Positions 8,968 to 19,245 are shown, numbered from the stretch's first letter. The stretch: DNA of 64,000 nucleotides from Flavobacterium sp. HSC-32F16 (GCF_024171645.1 NZ_JALKAC010000002.1:744001-808000), one strand, 5' to 3'. Numbers and translations are program-made. The notes: generated by a model not told the origin, from the letters alone.

Positions 8968-11487
8968 ATGAATGCATTTATGATTTATCTGCCAATTGTT
9001 ATGGCAGTTTTAGGATTACTTTTCATGGGAATAAAAAGGACTTGGGTTTTAAAACAAGACGCTGGAGATGGTAAAATGAAAGAGATTTCAGATTACATCT
9101 ATGAAGGAGCCTTAGCCTTTCTAAAAGCCGAATATAAACTATTAACCATCTTTGTAATTATTGCGAGCTTAGCTTTGGCAGGAATTACATTTATTCCGGG
9201 AGTAAAAACCCATTTATTAATTGTAATTGCATTTATTTTTGGGGCATTATTTTCTGCTTATGCCGGAAATATTGGAATGAAAATAGCAACTAAAACAAAC
9301 GTAAGAACCACTCAGGCAGCACGTACAAGTTTACCTCAGGCTTTAAAAGTGTCTTTTGGCGGCGGTACCGTAATGGGTTTAGGCGTTGCAGGTTTAGCAG
9401 TGTTAGGTTTAACAGCCTTTTTTATAATTTTCTTTAATTTATTCTCTGATGGAGTCTGGAAGGACACTGAAACAATGACGGTGGTTTTAGAAACATTAGC
9501 AGGATTTTCGCTTGGTGCAGAATCAATTGCGTTGTTTGCCAGAGTTGGAGGCGGAATTTACACTAAGGCAGCCGATGTTGGTGCCGATTTAGTGGGTAAA
9601 GTAGAAGCAGGAATTCCGGAAGATGATCCTCGTAATCCTGCAACAATTGCAGATAACGTTGGAGATAATGTAGGAGACGTTGCCGGCATGGGGGCAGATT
9701 TGTTTGGTTCGTATGTGGCAACTGTTTTAGCAGCAATGGTGCTGGGGAATTATGTTATTAAAGACATGGGTGGCAGTATCAATGATGCTTTTGGCGGTAT
9801 TGGTCCAATTTTACTGCCAATGACAATTGCCGGTTTCGGAATTATATTTTCGATTATCGGAACACTTTTAGTGAAAATTTCAGATGATAATGCAAAAGAA
9901 GCACAGGTACAGAAAGCGTTAAATATAGGAAACTGGTTTTCTATTGTTTTAACAGCTGTGGCTTGCTTCTTCTTAGTACAGTATATGCTTCCTGAAACGA
10001 TGCAGATGAGTTTCTTTGGGGAAGGATCAAAGGCGATCTCATCAATGCGTGTTTTCTACGCTACATTAGTAGGATTAATTGTTGGCGGTGCCATTTCATC
10101 AGTAACAGAATATTATACCGGATTAGGAACAAAACCAGTTATGGCTATCGTTCAAAAATCATCAACAGGAGCGGGAACAAACGTAATTGCAGGTTTAGCA
10201 ACGGGAATGATTTCGACTTTTCCAACCGTATTATTGTTTGCGGCGGCAATCTGGATTTCTTATGCTTTAGCAGGATTTTACGGAGTAGCTTTAGCGGCTT
10301 CGGCAATGATGGCAACCACAGCAATGCAATTAGCTATTGATGCTTTCGGACCAATCTCTGATAACGCAGGAGGGATCGCAGAAATGAGCGAATTGCCAAA
10401 AGAAGTTCGTACCAGAACCGATATTTTAGATTCAGTTGGAAACACAACTGCTGCAACCGGAAAAGGATTTGCCATTGCTTCTGCAGCCTTGACCTCATTA
10501 GCTTTATTTGCAGCATATGTAACCTTTACAGGAATTGACGGAATTAATATTTTTAAAGCACCTGTTTTAGCAATGTTATTTGTAGGCGGAATGATTCCGG
10601 TAGTTTTCTCTGCTTTAGCGATGAATTCTGTTGGAAAAGCAGCGATGGATATGGTTTACGAAGTGCGCCGTCAGTTCAAGGAAATTCCGGGAATTATGGA
10701 AGGAACAGGAAAACCTGAATATGGAAAATGTGTTGAGATTTCTACAAAAGCCGCTTTGCGCGAAATGATGCTTCCGGGAATCCTAACAATTGGTTTTCCT
10801 ATTGTAATTGTGCTTTTAGGAAAGTTAGTTTACTCAGATAATAATCAGTTAATTGCCGAAATGTTAGGAGGATATATGGCTGGAGTTACGGTTTCTGGAG
10901 TTCTTTGGGCCGTTTTTCAAAACAATGCAGGAGGCGCTTGGGACAATGCTAAAAAATCTTTTGAAGCCGGAGTTATGATCAATGGCGAAATGACATACAA
11001 AGGTTCTGATGCGCATAAAGCAGCCGTAACCGGAGATACAGTTGGAGATCCGTTTAAAGATACATCCGGACCTTCAATGAACATCTTAATTAAATTAACG
11101 TGTTTAATAGGATTGGTAATTGCACCAATTTTAGGATCAGGACATTCTTCATCAAATATTGCTTCTAAAGCTTCTTGCTGTGCTAAAACAGAAATGCATG
11201 CAGGAGTTTCTAAATGTGGTGATATGTCTGGAATGACAAAAGAAGAATGTATTAAAATGTGTAAAGAGAAAGGCTGTTCACCAGAAGAAACAGCAAAATG
11301 CCTGGCTCATTTTGATGCAGCTGGAGAACATTCTCATACTAAAAGCGAATCAGTTCGTGTTGAAGTAAAAAATATAGATGGAAAAACTACTGGAACTGTT
11401 ACTAAAACAGAAAATGGTAAAACAACTACAGAAGTTTTCGAAGGAACAGAAGAAGAAGTTTTGGCTAAAGTAGAAGCTGCAAAATAA
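8968..11487 (+). CDS. hppA: Membrane-bound ion-translocating pyrophosphatase with Cys-rich C-terminal extension
   Basis: Couples PPi hydrolysis to Na+ and/or H+ export across the inner membrane. The core (residues ~1-735) has the usual many TM helices, the substrate-binding stretch GADLVGKVEAGIPEDDPRNP and DNVGDNVGDVAGMGADLF, plus DNAGGIAEMSELPKEVR. The GNTTAATGKG segment has Ala where K+-independent enzymes have Lys, pointing to the K+-dependent class; Na+ pumping is then likely but not proven. Odd feature: after the last TM segment (~residue 735) the protein continues for ~100 residues with seven cysteines (SCCAKTEMHAG, KCGDMSGMTKEECIKMCKEK, GCSPEETAKC) and an acidic tail that the core family lacks. 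Confidence 0.95.
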   Translation: MNAFMIYLPIVMAVLGLLFMGIKRTWVLKQDAGDGKMKEISDYIYEGALAFLKAEYKLLTIFVIIASLALAGITFIPGVKTHLLIVIAFIFGALFSAYAGNIGMKIATKTNVRTTQAARTSLPQALKVSFGGGTVMGLGVAGLAVLGLTAFFIIFFNLFSDGVWKDTETMTVVLETLAGFSLGAESIALFARVGGGIYTKAADVGADLVGKVEAGIPEDDPRNPATIADNVGDNVGDVAGMGADLFGSYVATVLAAMVLGNYVIKDMGGSINDAFGGIGPILLPMTIAGFGIIFSIIGTLLVKISDDNAKEAQVQKALNIGNWFSIVLTAVACFFLVQYMLPETMQMSFFGEGSKAISSMRVFYATLVGLIVGGAISSVTEYYTGLGTKPVMAIVQKSSTGAGTNVIAGLATGMISTFPTVLLFAAAIWISYALAGFYGVALAASAMMATTAMQLAIDAFGPISDNAGGIAEMSELPKEVRTRTDILDSVGNTTAATGKGFAIASAALTSLALFAAYVTFTGIDGINIFKAPVLAMLFVGGMIPVVFSALAMNSVGKAAMDMVYEVRRQFKEIPGIMEGTGKPEYGKCVEISTKAALREMMLPGILTIGFPIVIVLLGKLVYSDNNQLIAEMLGGYMAGVTVSGVLWAVFQNNAGGAWDNAKKSFEAGVMINGEMTYKGSDAHKAAVTGDTVGDPFKDTSGPSMNILIKLTCLIGLVIAPILGSGHSSSNIASKASCCAKTEMHAGVSKCGDMSGMTKEECIKMCKEKGCSPEETAKCLAHFDAAGEHSHTKSESVRVEVKNIDGKTTGTVTKTENGKTTTEVFEGTEEEVLAKVEAAK

Positions 11488-11533
11488 TAACTTTGTCAAA
11501 GTTTTAAGCTTTAACAACGTTTCTTAAAACCGA

Positions 11534-11566
11534 AAATGCCTCTAAAATAATTTAGAGGCATTTTTT
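11534..11566. terminator. Terminator hairpin between convergent hppA and deoxynucleoside kinase
   Basis: AAATGCCTCTAAA (11534-11546) pairs with TTTAGAGGCATTT (11551-11563), followed by a T-run on the plus strand. The A-rich left flank could let it serve the minus strand too. Confidence 0.85.
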
Positions 11567-11594
11567 ATTTCGTTAAATTTGTGTAATTCCTGTT

Positions 11595-12209
11595 TTAAAA
11601 CAATCCGTTTAGTTCCGCATCAATTCTATTAATGATGTCTCCTAAATCTTCGGGATTATCTACAAAATTAATGTTGTCAACATCAATAATTAGTAATTTT
11701 CCTTTTGTATAAGTCTGAATCCATGCTTCGTATCTTTCGTTCAGACGGCTTAAATAATCAATAGAAATTGAGTTTTCGTATTCACGGCCGCGTTTGTGAA
11801 TTTGTCCAACCAAATTAGGAATAGAACTTCTTAAATAAATCAATAAATCAGGTGCTTTTACCAACGACTCCATTAATTCGAATAAAGACGTGTAATTTTC
11901 AAAATCACGGCTTGTCATTAATCCCATTGCATATAAATTGGGAGCAAAAATATAAGCATCTTCATAAATCGTTCTGTCCTGAATGATTTTTTTTCCGCTT
12001 TCGCGAATTTGCTGTACCTGACGAAAACGGCTGTTCAGGAAATAAATCTGTAAATTAAATGACCAGCGTTCCATTTGATGATAAAAATCGTCTAAGTACG
12101 GATTATCAACTACATCTTCATAATGAGGCTCCCATTTAAAATGTTTGGCTAATAATTTAGTTAATGTAGTTTTTCCTGCGCCTATATTTCCTGCTATTGC
12201 TATGTGCAT
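11595..12209 (-). CDS. Deoxynucleoside kinase
   Basis: Phosphorylates deoxynucleosides for nucleotide salvage. The 204-residue protein starts MHIAIAGNIGAGKTTLTKLL, a P-loop. It carries the substrate-binding YEDVVDNPYLDDFY and the DRx motif in IQDRTIYEDAYIFAPNLYAMG (around residue 82). LRSSIPNLVGQIHKRGREYE forms the lid with arginines. This is the dCK/dGK-type family found in Bacteroidota; the preferred base is not clear. Its ATG overlaps the upstream gene's stop by one base (TAATG), indicating translational coupling. Confidence 0.92.
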   Translation of the reverse strand: MHIAIAGNIGAGKTTLTKLLAKHFKWEPHYEDVVDNPYLDDFYHQMERWSFNLQIYFLNSRFRQVQQIRESGKKIIQDRTIYEDAYIFAPNLYAMGLMTSRDFENYTSLFELMESLVKAPDLLIYLRSSIPNLVGQIHKRGREYENSISIDYLSRLNERYEAWIQTYTKGKLLIIDVDNINFVDNPEDLGDIINRIDAELNGLF

Positions 12210-13012
12210 TACGGTGTTACGATTTTATAATTTACAATTTCTTTGATTGTAAAAATAGATAAAATTTGGTCTTTGTAATAGTATTTGTCAAACGTTTTTT
12301 CTAAAATTTCAATTTCTGAAATTGTGTTGGTATTTTCTCTCAAATACAATGAGTTAGCTTTGTTGAAAATGTATTTTTGAGACGAAATTATTTCAATTTT
12401 ATCAAAATCCGGAAGGTTTCCTAAACTTGAAATTTTCCCAAAAATATCACAAGAAAACCAATTGTTTTTTTTATCAATCCAAAAGAAAGTATTAAAGTCG
12501 GTTTGGTAATATTTTATGCTTTCGGTTAACGGAATAGAAACCGTTTTGTACTCATTTTTTAAATAATCAAAAAGTCCAATCTGCTGATTTAAGGTGTTAA
12601 AAATCCAAAGCTGATTTTGAGTCGACATTCCAATCGCGCTCACCACTATAGGAATTGCATTTTGCGAAAAATTAATCTCGGTCATTTTATTCAGTTGATT
12701 ATCTAAAAGAACAACGCTGTTAAAGTCTTCATAGAACAATACTATTTTAAGCGGATTCTGAATGTCGACCTTTGTAATATTTCCCAAAGAAACATTTTTG
12801 TATTCGAAAATTTCCCTTCCTTTTATTTTGCTGAAAATATTGTTTTTTATCTGATAAGAATATCCAAAAGAATCATAACCAATAAATTCATCAGTGTCAG
12901 TTTTGAATTTTGAAATTAAAACAGGATTTATTTTTTGGCTTTGCCCAAAAACAATTGAGGAAGAGCATGCGATAAACAGCAATACTAAAATTTGACGCAG
13001 CGTTTTACTCAT
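12209..13012 (-). CDS. Secreted or periplasmic protein of unknown function (beta-propeller-like)
   Basis: I do not recognise a family. The protein has a signal peptide (MSKTLRQILVLLFIACSSSIVFG-Q) and 267 residues rich in short beta strands with recurrent 'LFDYLKNEYKTVSIPL' and 'WIDKKNNWFSCDIFGKISSL' style segments, suggesting a WD/NHL-like propeller. It is first in a two-gene unit with the deoxynucleoside kinase (one-base overlap). That arrangement is common in flavobacteria but gives no functional clue. Confidence 0.7.
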   Translation of the reverse strand: MSKTLRQILVLLFIACSSSIVFGQSQKINPVLISKFKTDTDEFIGYDSFGYSYQIKNNIFSKIKGREIFEYKNVSLGNITKVDIQNPLKIVLFYEDFNSVVLLDNQLNKMTEINFSQNAIPIVVSAIGMSTQNQLWIFNTLNQQIGLFDYLKNEYKTVSIPLTESIKYYQTDFNTFFWIDKKNNWFSCDIFGKISSLGNLPDFDKIEIISSQKYIFNKANSLYLRENTNTISEIEILEKTFDKYYYKDQILSIFTIKEIVNYKIVTP

Positions 13013-13193
13013 AAATTAATAATTTCGAATAGCCAAAGTACAAAAACTGCAGGAAAGAAGACTTTTAAATTAGAGTTTTAGGCCATATTTGTATTTAAAC
13101 CTTTCCAAATTCTAATAGTCTTACAAACATACTGTTTTGTCGATAGCATTTTGGCATTAATATATTTAACTTTCAGGATCTTAAAATTAATAA

Positions 13194-13201
13194 TAAATTT
13201 G
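13194..13201 (+). promoter_or_regulatory. Likely -7 element for the GLPGLI-TonB pair
   Basis: TAAATTTG matches the TAnnTTTG consensus 45 bp before the ATG at 13246. No good -33 TTTG is seen, so this is tentative. Confidence 0.4.
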
Positions 13202-13245
13202 AATGTAAGTTTTACCAGACTTTACATCCTTTTAAAATTCAACAC

Positions 13246-14133
13246 ATGAAAAAATTAACATATTTGCTTTTAGTACTTGTCTTTAGTCAGGTTCAGGCAC
13301 AAAAAGATTTTCAGGGAATGGCTGTTTACGAATCTAAAACTCAGACTCCTAAATTTGAAGGAATGAGGGCAGGAAATCGTGATATAACGCCCGAAATGCA
13401 AAAAACGATGGAAGAGCGAATGAAAAAAATGCTGGAGAAAACGTTTGTTTTAAATTTTGATAAAACAGCTTCAATTTATAAAGAAGAAGAAAAATTAGAT
13501 ACTCCGGGACAACAAGGCGGAGGTATGCGAATGATGATGAACTCCATGATGGGAGGCGGCGGCACTTTTTATAAAGATGTTAAAACCAAATCGTATACAG
13601 TTGATAAGGAATTTATGGGGAAAGAATTTCTGGTTGTAGATTCTCTGCCAAAATTAAACTGGAAACTGGAACAGGAAACCAAACAAATCGGCGGGTACAA
13701 TTGTTTTAAGGCGACAGCTGTAAAAGAAGCCAGCAAAACCGATTTTAGAAATTTCAGACCTAAAAATAATGACGATAAAAAAGATGAGGTAAAAAAGACT
13801 TCGGGAGATACAAAAACCAATTTTGAAGACAATTTCGAAATTCCGAAAGAAATTGTTGTTACGGCTTGGTATACGCCGGAGATTCCTGTTAATCAGGGGC
13901 CGGAAAATTATTGGGGACTTCCGGGTTTGATTTTGGAAGTTAACGACGGAAAAACAACAATTTTATGTTCTAAAATCGTTCTAAATGCTAAAGATAAAGT
14001 TGAGATAAAACCATCTAAAAAAGGAAAAGTAATTTCTCAGAAAGAGTATGATGCAACGGTAATTAAAAAAATGGAAGAGTTTAGAGAAATGAACCGCGGA
14101 CGTGCCGGAGGACCACCGCCAATGGGAAGATAA
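13246..14133 (+). CDS. GLPGLI family protein
   Basis: Exported protein (signal MKKLTYLLLVLVFSQVQA-Q) of 295 residues. The family's namesake motif appears as YWGLPGLILEVNDGKTTILC around residues 224-243. Before it, PKLNWKLEQETKQIGGYNCFKATA is the other conserved block. A Met/Gly-rich linker (GGGMRMMMNSMMGGGG, residues ~92-107) and a basic, Gly/Pro-rich C-terminus are less usual. GLPGLI proteins have no established function but are often encoded next to a TonB-type barrel, as here. Confidence 0.85.
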   Translation: MKKLTYLLLVLVFSQVQAQKDFQGMAVYESKTQTPKFEGMRAGNRDITPEMQKTMEERMKKMLEKTFVLNFDKTASIYKEEEKLDTPGQQGGGMRMMMNSMMGGGGTFYKDVKTKSYTVDKEFMGKEFLVVDSLPKLNWKLEQETKQIGGYNCFKATAVKEASKTDFRNFRPKNNDDKKDEVKKTSGDTKTNFEDNFEIPKEIVVTAWYTPEIPVNQGPENYWGLPGLILEVNDGKTTILCSKIVLNAKDKVEIKPSKKGKVISQKEYDATVIKKMEEFREMNRGRAGGPPPMGR

Positions 14134-14208
14134 ATTTATAAAATACTAAAGTTTAAAATTGCTTCGTCTCTTCGCGATTCCGCAGGTCCAAATTTCAATA
14201 TTTTCATA

Positions 14209-16896
14209 ATGAATAAAACACTTTTTATTTTTGCCTTACTTTTTACTTCTATATGCTTTTCTCAAAGTGTTCGTTTTGATGGTTTTATTCAGGATGAGCA
14301 GAAAAATCCGTTGGAAATGGCCAATATTATGGCGGTTAACAATACTACAAAAGCAATGGATTCGTACGGAATTACCAATGATAAAGGAAAATTTCAGCTG
14401 ACTTTAAAACCTAATACTTCTTATACGGTTAAAGTAAGTTATTTGGGAATGAAATCGAAAGAAATTGCCGTTTCGGTCAAAACAGAGAATATCGTTCAAA
14501 ACATTATTATGGACGGTGCAGGAATTGAACTTGAAGGAGTTGAAATCGTTCGCGAAATGCCGGTTTCTATAAAAGGCGACACGATTATTTACAATGCCGA
14601 TTCTTTTAAATCGGGTACTGAAAAAAAGCTGGAAGATGTTTTGAAAAAACTTCCGGGCGTTGAGGTGAACGCCGATGGTGAAATTGAGGTTGAAGGAAAA
14701 AAAGTGAGTAAATTAATGGTTGAAGGAAAAGATTTTTTTGACGGCGATACCAAACTCGGAGTTAAAAACATTCCTGCCGATGCGATTGATAAAATTCAGG
14801 TTTTAAGAAATTACAACGAAATAAGTGCATTAAAAGGTCTCGAAAACGATCAGGATAATGTGGCCATGAATATTAAACTGAAAGAAGGCAAAAAGAACTT
14901 TTGGTTTGGAGACGTTACTGCCGGAATTGGAGTGGCAGAATTAGACAGCCGTTACATCATCAATCCGAAGTTGTTTTATTACAGCCCAAAATACAGTATT
15001 AATTTAATTACCAATTTTAATAATATTGGAGAACTGCCTCTTACAGCGCAGGATTATTTTAAGTTTACGGGCGGCTTTAAGAATATGATGAAAAAGGGCG
15101 GGAGTAATTTTAATGTTTCTTCAAATGATCTAGGAATTTCGGTTTTAAGAAACAACAGAGCCAAAGAAATTGAAACCAAATTTGGCGCGACAAATTTCTC
15201 TTATTCTCCAACAAAAACATGGAATATAAGCGGTTTTGGAATTCTTTCGACTTCAAAAACTGATTTAGAAACCAAATCTCAAACCACGATTCTTGATTCT
15301 GGAGACCAGCAGAAAAGAGATGAATTAACGCATCAAAAAAATAACTTAGGGCTTTTTAAATTAAGTTCTACTTATAAACCAAATGATAAATTTCAGTTTG
15401 ATTATGATATCCTGACTAAATTGTCAAAACAAGAAGAAAATACAGATTTGCTTCGTGAATCTATTGTCAGCAATGTTTCGGATGTTGAAACTATTTTAAC
15501 AGATAAAAAGCAAGATCCAACTTCAATAAATCAAAATTTAAGTTTGTATTATACACAAAGCGCTAAAAATATTTTTGCCTTTGAAATGCAGCATTTATAT
15601 CAGGATGAAAATCCGTTTTATAATGCCAATCTGAGAACACAACCTTTTGTTTTGTCTGACTATACAATGGGGCAGCAAAGAAATGATTTGAACCAGAATC
15701 GCTTTGTAAAAACCAATAAAATCGATGCAAAATTGGATTACTATTATATGGTAACTCCAAAAAGCAACATCAATATTACTTTTGGAAATACGTATTCGTA
15801 TCAAAATTTCAATTCTCATATATTCCAAATTTTGGATAATGGAGATAGAAATGATTTAGAAACACCTGAAAATAATAACAATGTGAATTACAGTTTTGAT
15901 GATGTTTTTATGGGCTTTCATTATAAAATTCTAACCGGAAAATTCACTTTCACGCCGGGGGTCAGCGTACATTCTTACGCTATGAAAAACACACAGCTGG
16001 GAACAGATTATTCTCAAAATTTCACGAAAGTTTTACCTGATTTTTTCGCTTTGTATCAAATCAAAAAATCAGAAACGCTGACGTATAATTTCTCTTTAAC
16101 GAATGATTTTACAGATATTAATCAGTTAGCAGCCGGATATGTATTATCTGATTACAGCAGTCTTTTTCGCGGAAATCGTTTTTTAGAAAATGCAACATCG
16201 CAAGTTCATACACTTCGTTATTTCAAATACAATATGTTCAATTTCGAGAACATTTTTGCCAATGCAGTGTACACTAAAAAAGTAGATGCAATTAAAACAA
16301 AAGCTGATTTTGAAGGAATTAATCAGTCATCATCTCCATACAATTCCAATTTGGCCGATGAAACTTTCAGCGGAATGGGAACGTACGGACGTTCTTTCCT
16401 GAAAAATTATAAATCATCAGCAGCCGCAAGTTTAAACTGGTCAAAATTCAATAACATTCAAAACGATAAATTAGCGACAACAGAGAGTTTTGTACAGAGT
16501 TATACTGTTAGAGCTTCAACAAATTATAAAAATCTGCCTAATATTGAGTTTGGTTATAATCTTTTGGTTAATAAATACAGCGGTTCTACCTTTTATACAG
16601 ATAAGCCTTTTGCCAGATTGGACTATTATTTTTTGGATAGTTTTTCTTTTGTTTCAGAATATGAATTCTACCATTATTATAATGGAAATAAAACAGTAGA
16701 TAACGAATACGATTTTTTAAGTGCCAGTTTAATTTATCAAAAGAAAAACAGCAAATGGGAATATAAAATCTCGGCAACCAATTTATTAAATACAAAATAT
16801 CTTAACGACGACAACTTTTCACAATTCTCTACAAGAGTTTCACAATATACTGTACAGCCGCGTTATATCATATTTTCTATGAAATATAATTTGTAG
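14209..16896 (+). CDS. TonB-dependent receptor-like outer-membrane protein with CarboxypepD_reg domain
   Basis: Signal peptide MNKTLFIFALLFTSICFS-Q, then a carboxypeptidase-regulatory beta sandwich (residues ~20-105; FDGFIQDEQKNPLEMANIMA). A plug-like region follows (GDTIIYNADSFKSGTEKKLE, LEDVLKKLPGVEVNADGEIE, KLMVEGKDFFDGDTKLGVKN), then a long beta-barrel ending in aromatic YTVQPRYIIFSMKYNL. The group lacks a clear TonB box and often travels with GLPGLI genes; this one starts 75 bp after the GLPGLI stop, probably in one operon. Substrate unknown. Confidence 0.82.
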   Translation: MNKTLFIFALLFTSICFSQSVRFDGFIQDEQKNPLEMANIMAVNNTTKAMDSYGITNDKGKFQLTLKPNTSYTVKVSYLGMKSKEIAVSVKTENIVQNIIMDGAGIELEGVEIVREMPVSIKGDTIIYNADSFKSGTEKKLEDVLKKLPGVEVNADGEIEVEGKKVSKLMVEGKDFFDGDTKLGVKNIPADAIDKIQVLRNYNEISALKGLENDQDNVAMNIKLKEGKKNFWFGDVTAGIGVAELDSRYIINPKLFYYSPKYSINLITNFNNIGELPLTAQDYFKFTGGFKNMMKKGGSNFNVSSNDLGISVLRNNRAKEIETKFGATNFSYSPTKTWNISGFGILSTSKTDLETKSQTTILDSGDQQKRDELTHQKNNLGLFKLSSTYKPNDKFQFDYDILTKLSKQEENTDLLRESIVSNVSDVETILTDKKQDPTSINQNLSLYYTQSAKNIFAFEMQHLYQDENPFYNANLRTQPFVLSDYTMGQQRNDLNQNRFVKTNKIDAKLDYYYMVTPKSNINITFGNTYSYQNFNSHIFQILDNGDRNDLETPENNNNVNYSFDDVFMGFHYKILTGKFTFTPGVSVHSYAMKNTQLGTDYSQNFTKVLPDFFALYQIKKSETLTYNFSLTNDFTDINQLAAGYVLSDYSSLFRGNRFLENATSQVHTLRYFKYNMFNFENIFANAVYTKKVDAIKTKADFEGINQSSSPYNSNLADETFSGMGTYGRSFLKNYKSSAAASLNWSKFNNIQNDKLATTESFVQSYTVRASTNYKNLPNIEFGYNLLVNKYSGSTFYTDKPFARLDYYFLDSFSFVSEYEFYHYYNGNKTVDNEYDFLSASLIYQKKNSKWEYKISATNLLNTKYLNDDNFSQFSTRVSQYTVQPRYIIFSMKYNL

Positions 16897-16929
16897 TATT
16901 TTAATTGCAAATATTGTGATTTTTTATGA

Positions 16930-16958
16930 TTTGTTTAGGTAAGAATCAAATATCTTTG
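16930..16958 (+). promoter_or_regulatory. Promoter of the gene at 16990
   Basis: TTTG (16930-16933), 17 bp spacer, TATCTTTG (16951-16958): a near-perfect flavobacterial promoter 31 bp before the ATG. Confidence 0.75.
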
Positions 16959-16989
16959 TGTTATATTAATAATAACAAAAACTGTACTC

Positions 16990-19245
16990 ATGCGCAATTT
17001 TATTTGGAGTTTGTCACTCCTTCTTGCCGGAATGTCTGTTTCTTTTGCTCAAACAAATGGCATCGAAAAGGGAACCTATTTATCTACAAATAAGGGAGGA
17101 AAGATCAAATTAAATTTATTGGATGATAATAAATATGAATTGGTTTTTTATTCGGGAGGTTACAATATTAAAGGCGATTCGCTTATCTTCTTAAAAAATA
17201 CGAAAGCTGTAAATAGATTTGATCTTTCTTTTGGTAAAGATAAAAAAGCCAAAAAGATTAAAATTAAATTTTTAAATCCTTCATATTATTCATTTTACAT
17301 AGGAACTCAAAAAGGTTCTGAAATGGTTCAATACCAGAGAGTTTCAGATATTAAAACGAAAATAGATCCAAACTGGAATACAACAGATTTAGATTTTGAA
17401 ATAGATAAAACGGATTTTCTGTATCTGGTTTATGAAGATTATGATGGAAAAAGTGATGTAAGTAAATATGCATTGCCTAAAGATGTTTCGGAAATAACAA
17501 TTAACTACGATCTTGCGGTTCTAAATGATTTAAATCTTACAGGTATTTATGATAGAAAAACAAACGAGTTAAAAGTTTCTGAACAATCAGGAAAAGATCC
17601 TTTAGTATTTGTAAATGAAAAAAATCCGATTACTGAAAAAGCTCCAACAGTTGTTCCTCTTGAAAATCAAACCCTGACAAATTGGACTTATCCTGGTAAA
17701 AGTTCTTATTATGGCGGTGCAGTTTCAGACAGTATATATAATAGTTTGCCAATCGATAGTGTGGCAGTATCCGTAGTAGATTATCCGGTTGACACAGCGA
17801 GTTTTTACTCACAGTACAATTTTAAACTAAAAATTGAAAGCAGTTTAAACAAGGCATTAACAGCAACAAAAGGAACCGCTAATAATAAGTTTTTAGTTGT
17901 TTATTATAACAGTAATAAAACAGCAAAAGAAAGTTTTGATGCTTTTGTAAAAGATCAGGAAACACAGACTGGATATAATATGTATGATAAATACAATGCC
18001 CAGTATGACGTTTACAATTATTATCTGGCTGGATCCGATGATAAAAAGTGGCTGAAAAATAATAAGATTACCAATGACCCAAGTATACTTGTTTTGAATA
18101 GAAACGGAGATATATTGGCCTCTGCAAAATCAGATTTAACATCAAAGCAATATCAGTTTAGTTATTACGGGGATTTTTATCGTAAGCTGTTGCGCGCAGA
18201 TGCCTTTCTTTCTATTGATAAAACCCTGAAAAATAAAAAAGCGTCAGATGCTGATTTGGTTCAGGCTTTTAATAAAGCGGCTTTACTGGAAACATCATAC
18301 GATTATGATTCAGATTATACCGTAGATGATCCTAGTGAGTTTATAATTTCGAAAACAACATTAGATAAAAAAGAAGTAGCCCAAGCCTGGAAAAAATTGA
18401 TTGAGACGCATCAAAAAGATAAAAAACCAGCTATGAGTTTGGTAGAAACAATCATAAAAGAAATCAAAAATCAAGGCTTTACAAAACAACTTTTTAACGA
18501 AGACAGAATCCTTAATGATACAGATTTTCTGGCGATTGATTATCTATTAAAACATTCTGACGAAATTGAAAGCAATCGCGAAGCATTCAATAGTAATGAA
18601 GCAGAAATCCATAACATAGGAAATCCTGTTTCTGAAGTTTCGAATGCATTGCAGCAAAATTTATATGCCTCTCAGGATGGAGTTACAGGAGAAATGAACA
18701 AAGAGAAAATTAATTCTGTTTATAAAAAGATTATTGCATCTGGAAAAGGAAATTTTGATGCCTACAGAAATTATTTCTATTATTTAGCGCAGCTTGAAGA
18801 TAATGACGGTTCTAATACAACTTATTTAAAAGAGTTTAGTACTTATTTTGATACTACATTAGCAGGGCCAAGTGCAATTGAAAAATTAGATGCCATTTTT
18901 GCAGGATTGGATTCAAGTTCAAGTTATTCGTATGACGGATGGAGTTCATTTAAACTTTACCATTCAGATATTTGTAATAATGCAGCTTGGACTGTTGTAC
19001 AGAAACCTCAAAATTCTAATTTTATTAAAGATGCTATTAAATGGTCTGAATATAGTTTAGTGATATCTAAAAACAATCCTTATTATTTAGACACTCTGGC
19101 TCAGTTATATTACAAAGACGAACAAAAAGAAAAAGCTATTGCTACTCAGACTTTGGCAGTAAAATATTTAGATCCTACAGTAGATGAACAAACGGCAGGA
19201 GATATAAAAGAAGTTTTATCTAAAATGCAGAACGGAACGTATTAA
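16990..19245 (+). CDS. Secreted protein with thioredoxin-like middle part and TPR-like C-terminus, function unknown
   Basis: Signal peptide MRNFIWSLSLLLAGMSVSFA-Q. The N-terminal ~130 residues are beta-rich (KGGKIKLNLLDDNKYELVFY). Residues ~290-400 resemble a degenerate thioredoxin fold: KFLVVYYNSNKTAKESFDAF in the first strand/helix and DPSILVLNRNGDILASAKSD in the later strand, with no CxxC. The C-terminal ~60 residues have helical-repeat character (NPYYLDTLAQLYYKDEQKEK). No firm family assignment. It is monocistronic, with its own promoter and terminator. Confidence 0.65.
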   Translation: MRNFIWSLSLLLAGMSVSFAQTNGIEKGTYLSTNKGGKIKLNLLDDNKYELVFYSGGYNIKGDSLIFLKNTKAVNRFDLSFGKDKKAKKIKIKFLNPSYYSFYIGTQKGSEMVQYQRVSDIKTKIDPNWNTTDLDFEIDKTDFLYLVYEDYDGKSDVSKYALPKDVSEITINYDLAVLNDLNLTGIYDRKTNELKVSEQSGKDPLVFVNEKNPITEKAPTVVPLENQTLTNWTYPGKSSYYGGAVSDSIYNSLPIDSVAVSVVDYPVDTASFYSQYNFKLKIESSLNKALTATKGTANNKFLVVYYNSNKTAKESFDAFVKDQETQTGYNMYDKYNAQYDVYNYYLAGSDDKKWLKNNKITNDPSILVLNRNGDILASAKSDLTSKQYQFSYYGDFYRKLLRADAFLSIDKTLKNKKASDADLVQAFNKAALLETSYDYDSDYTVDDPSEFIISKTTLDKKEVAQAWKKLIETHQKDKKPAMSLVETIIKEIKNQGFTKQLFNEDRILNDTDFLAIDYLLKHSDEIESNREAFNSNEAEIHNIGNPVSEVSNALQQNLYASQDGVTGEMNKEKINSVYKKIIASGKGNFDAYRNYFYYLAQLEDNDGSNTTYLKEFSTYFDTTLAGPSAIEKLDAIFAGLDSSSSYSYDGWSSFKLYHSDICNNAAWTVVQKPQNSNFIKDAIKWSEYSLVISKNNPYYLDTLAQLYYKDEQKEKAIATQTLAVKYLDPTVDEQTAGDIKEVLSKMQNGTY

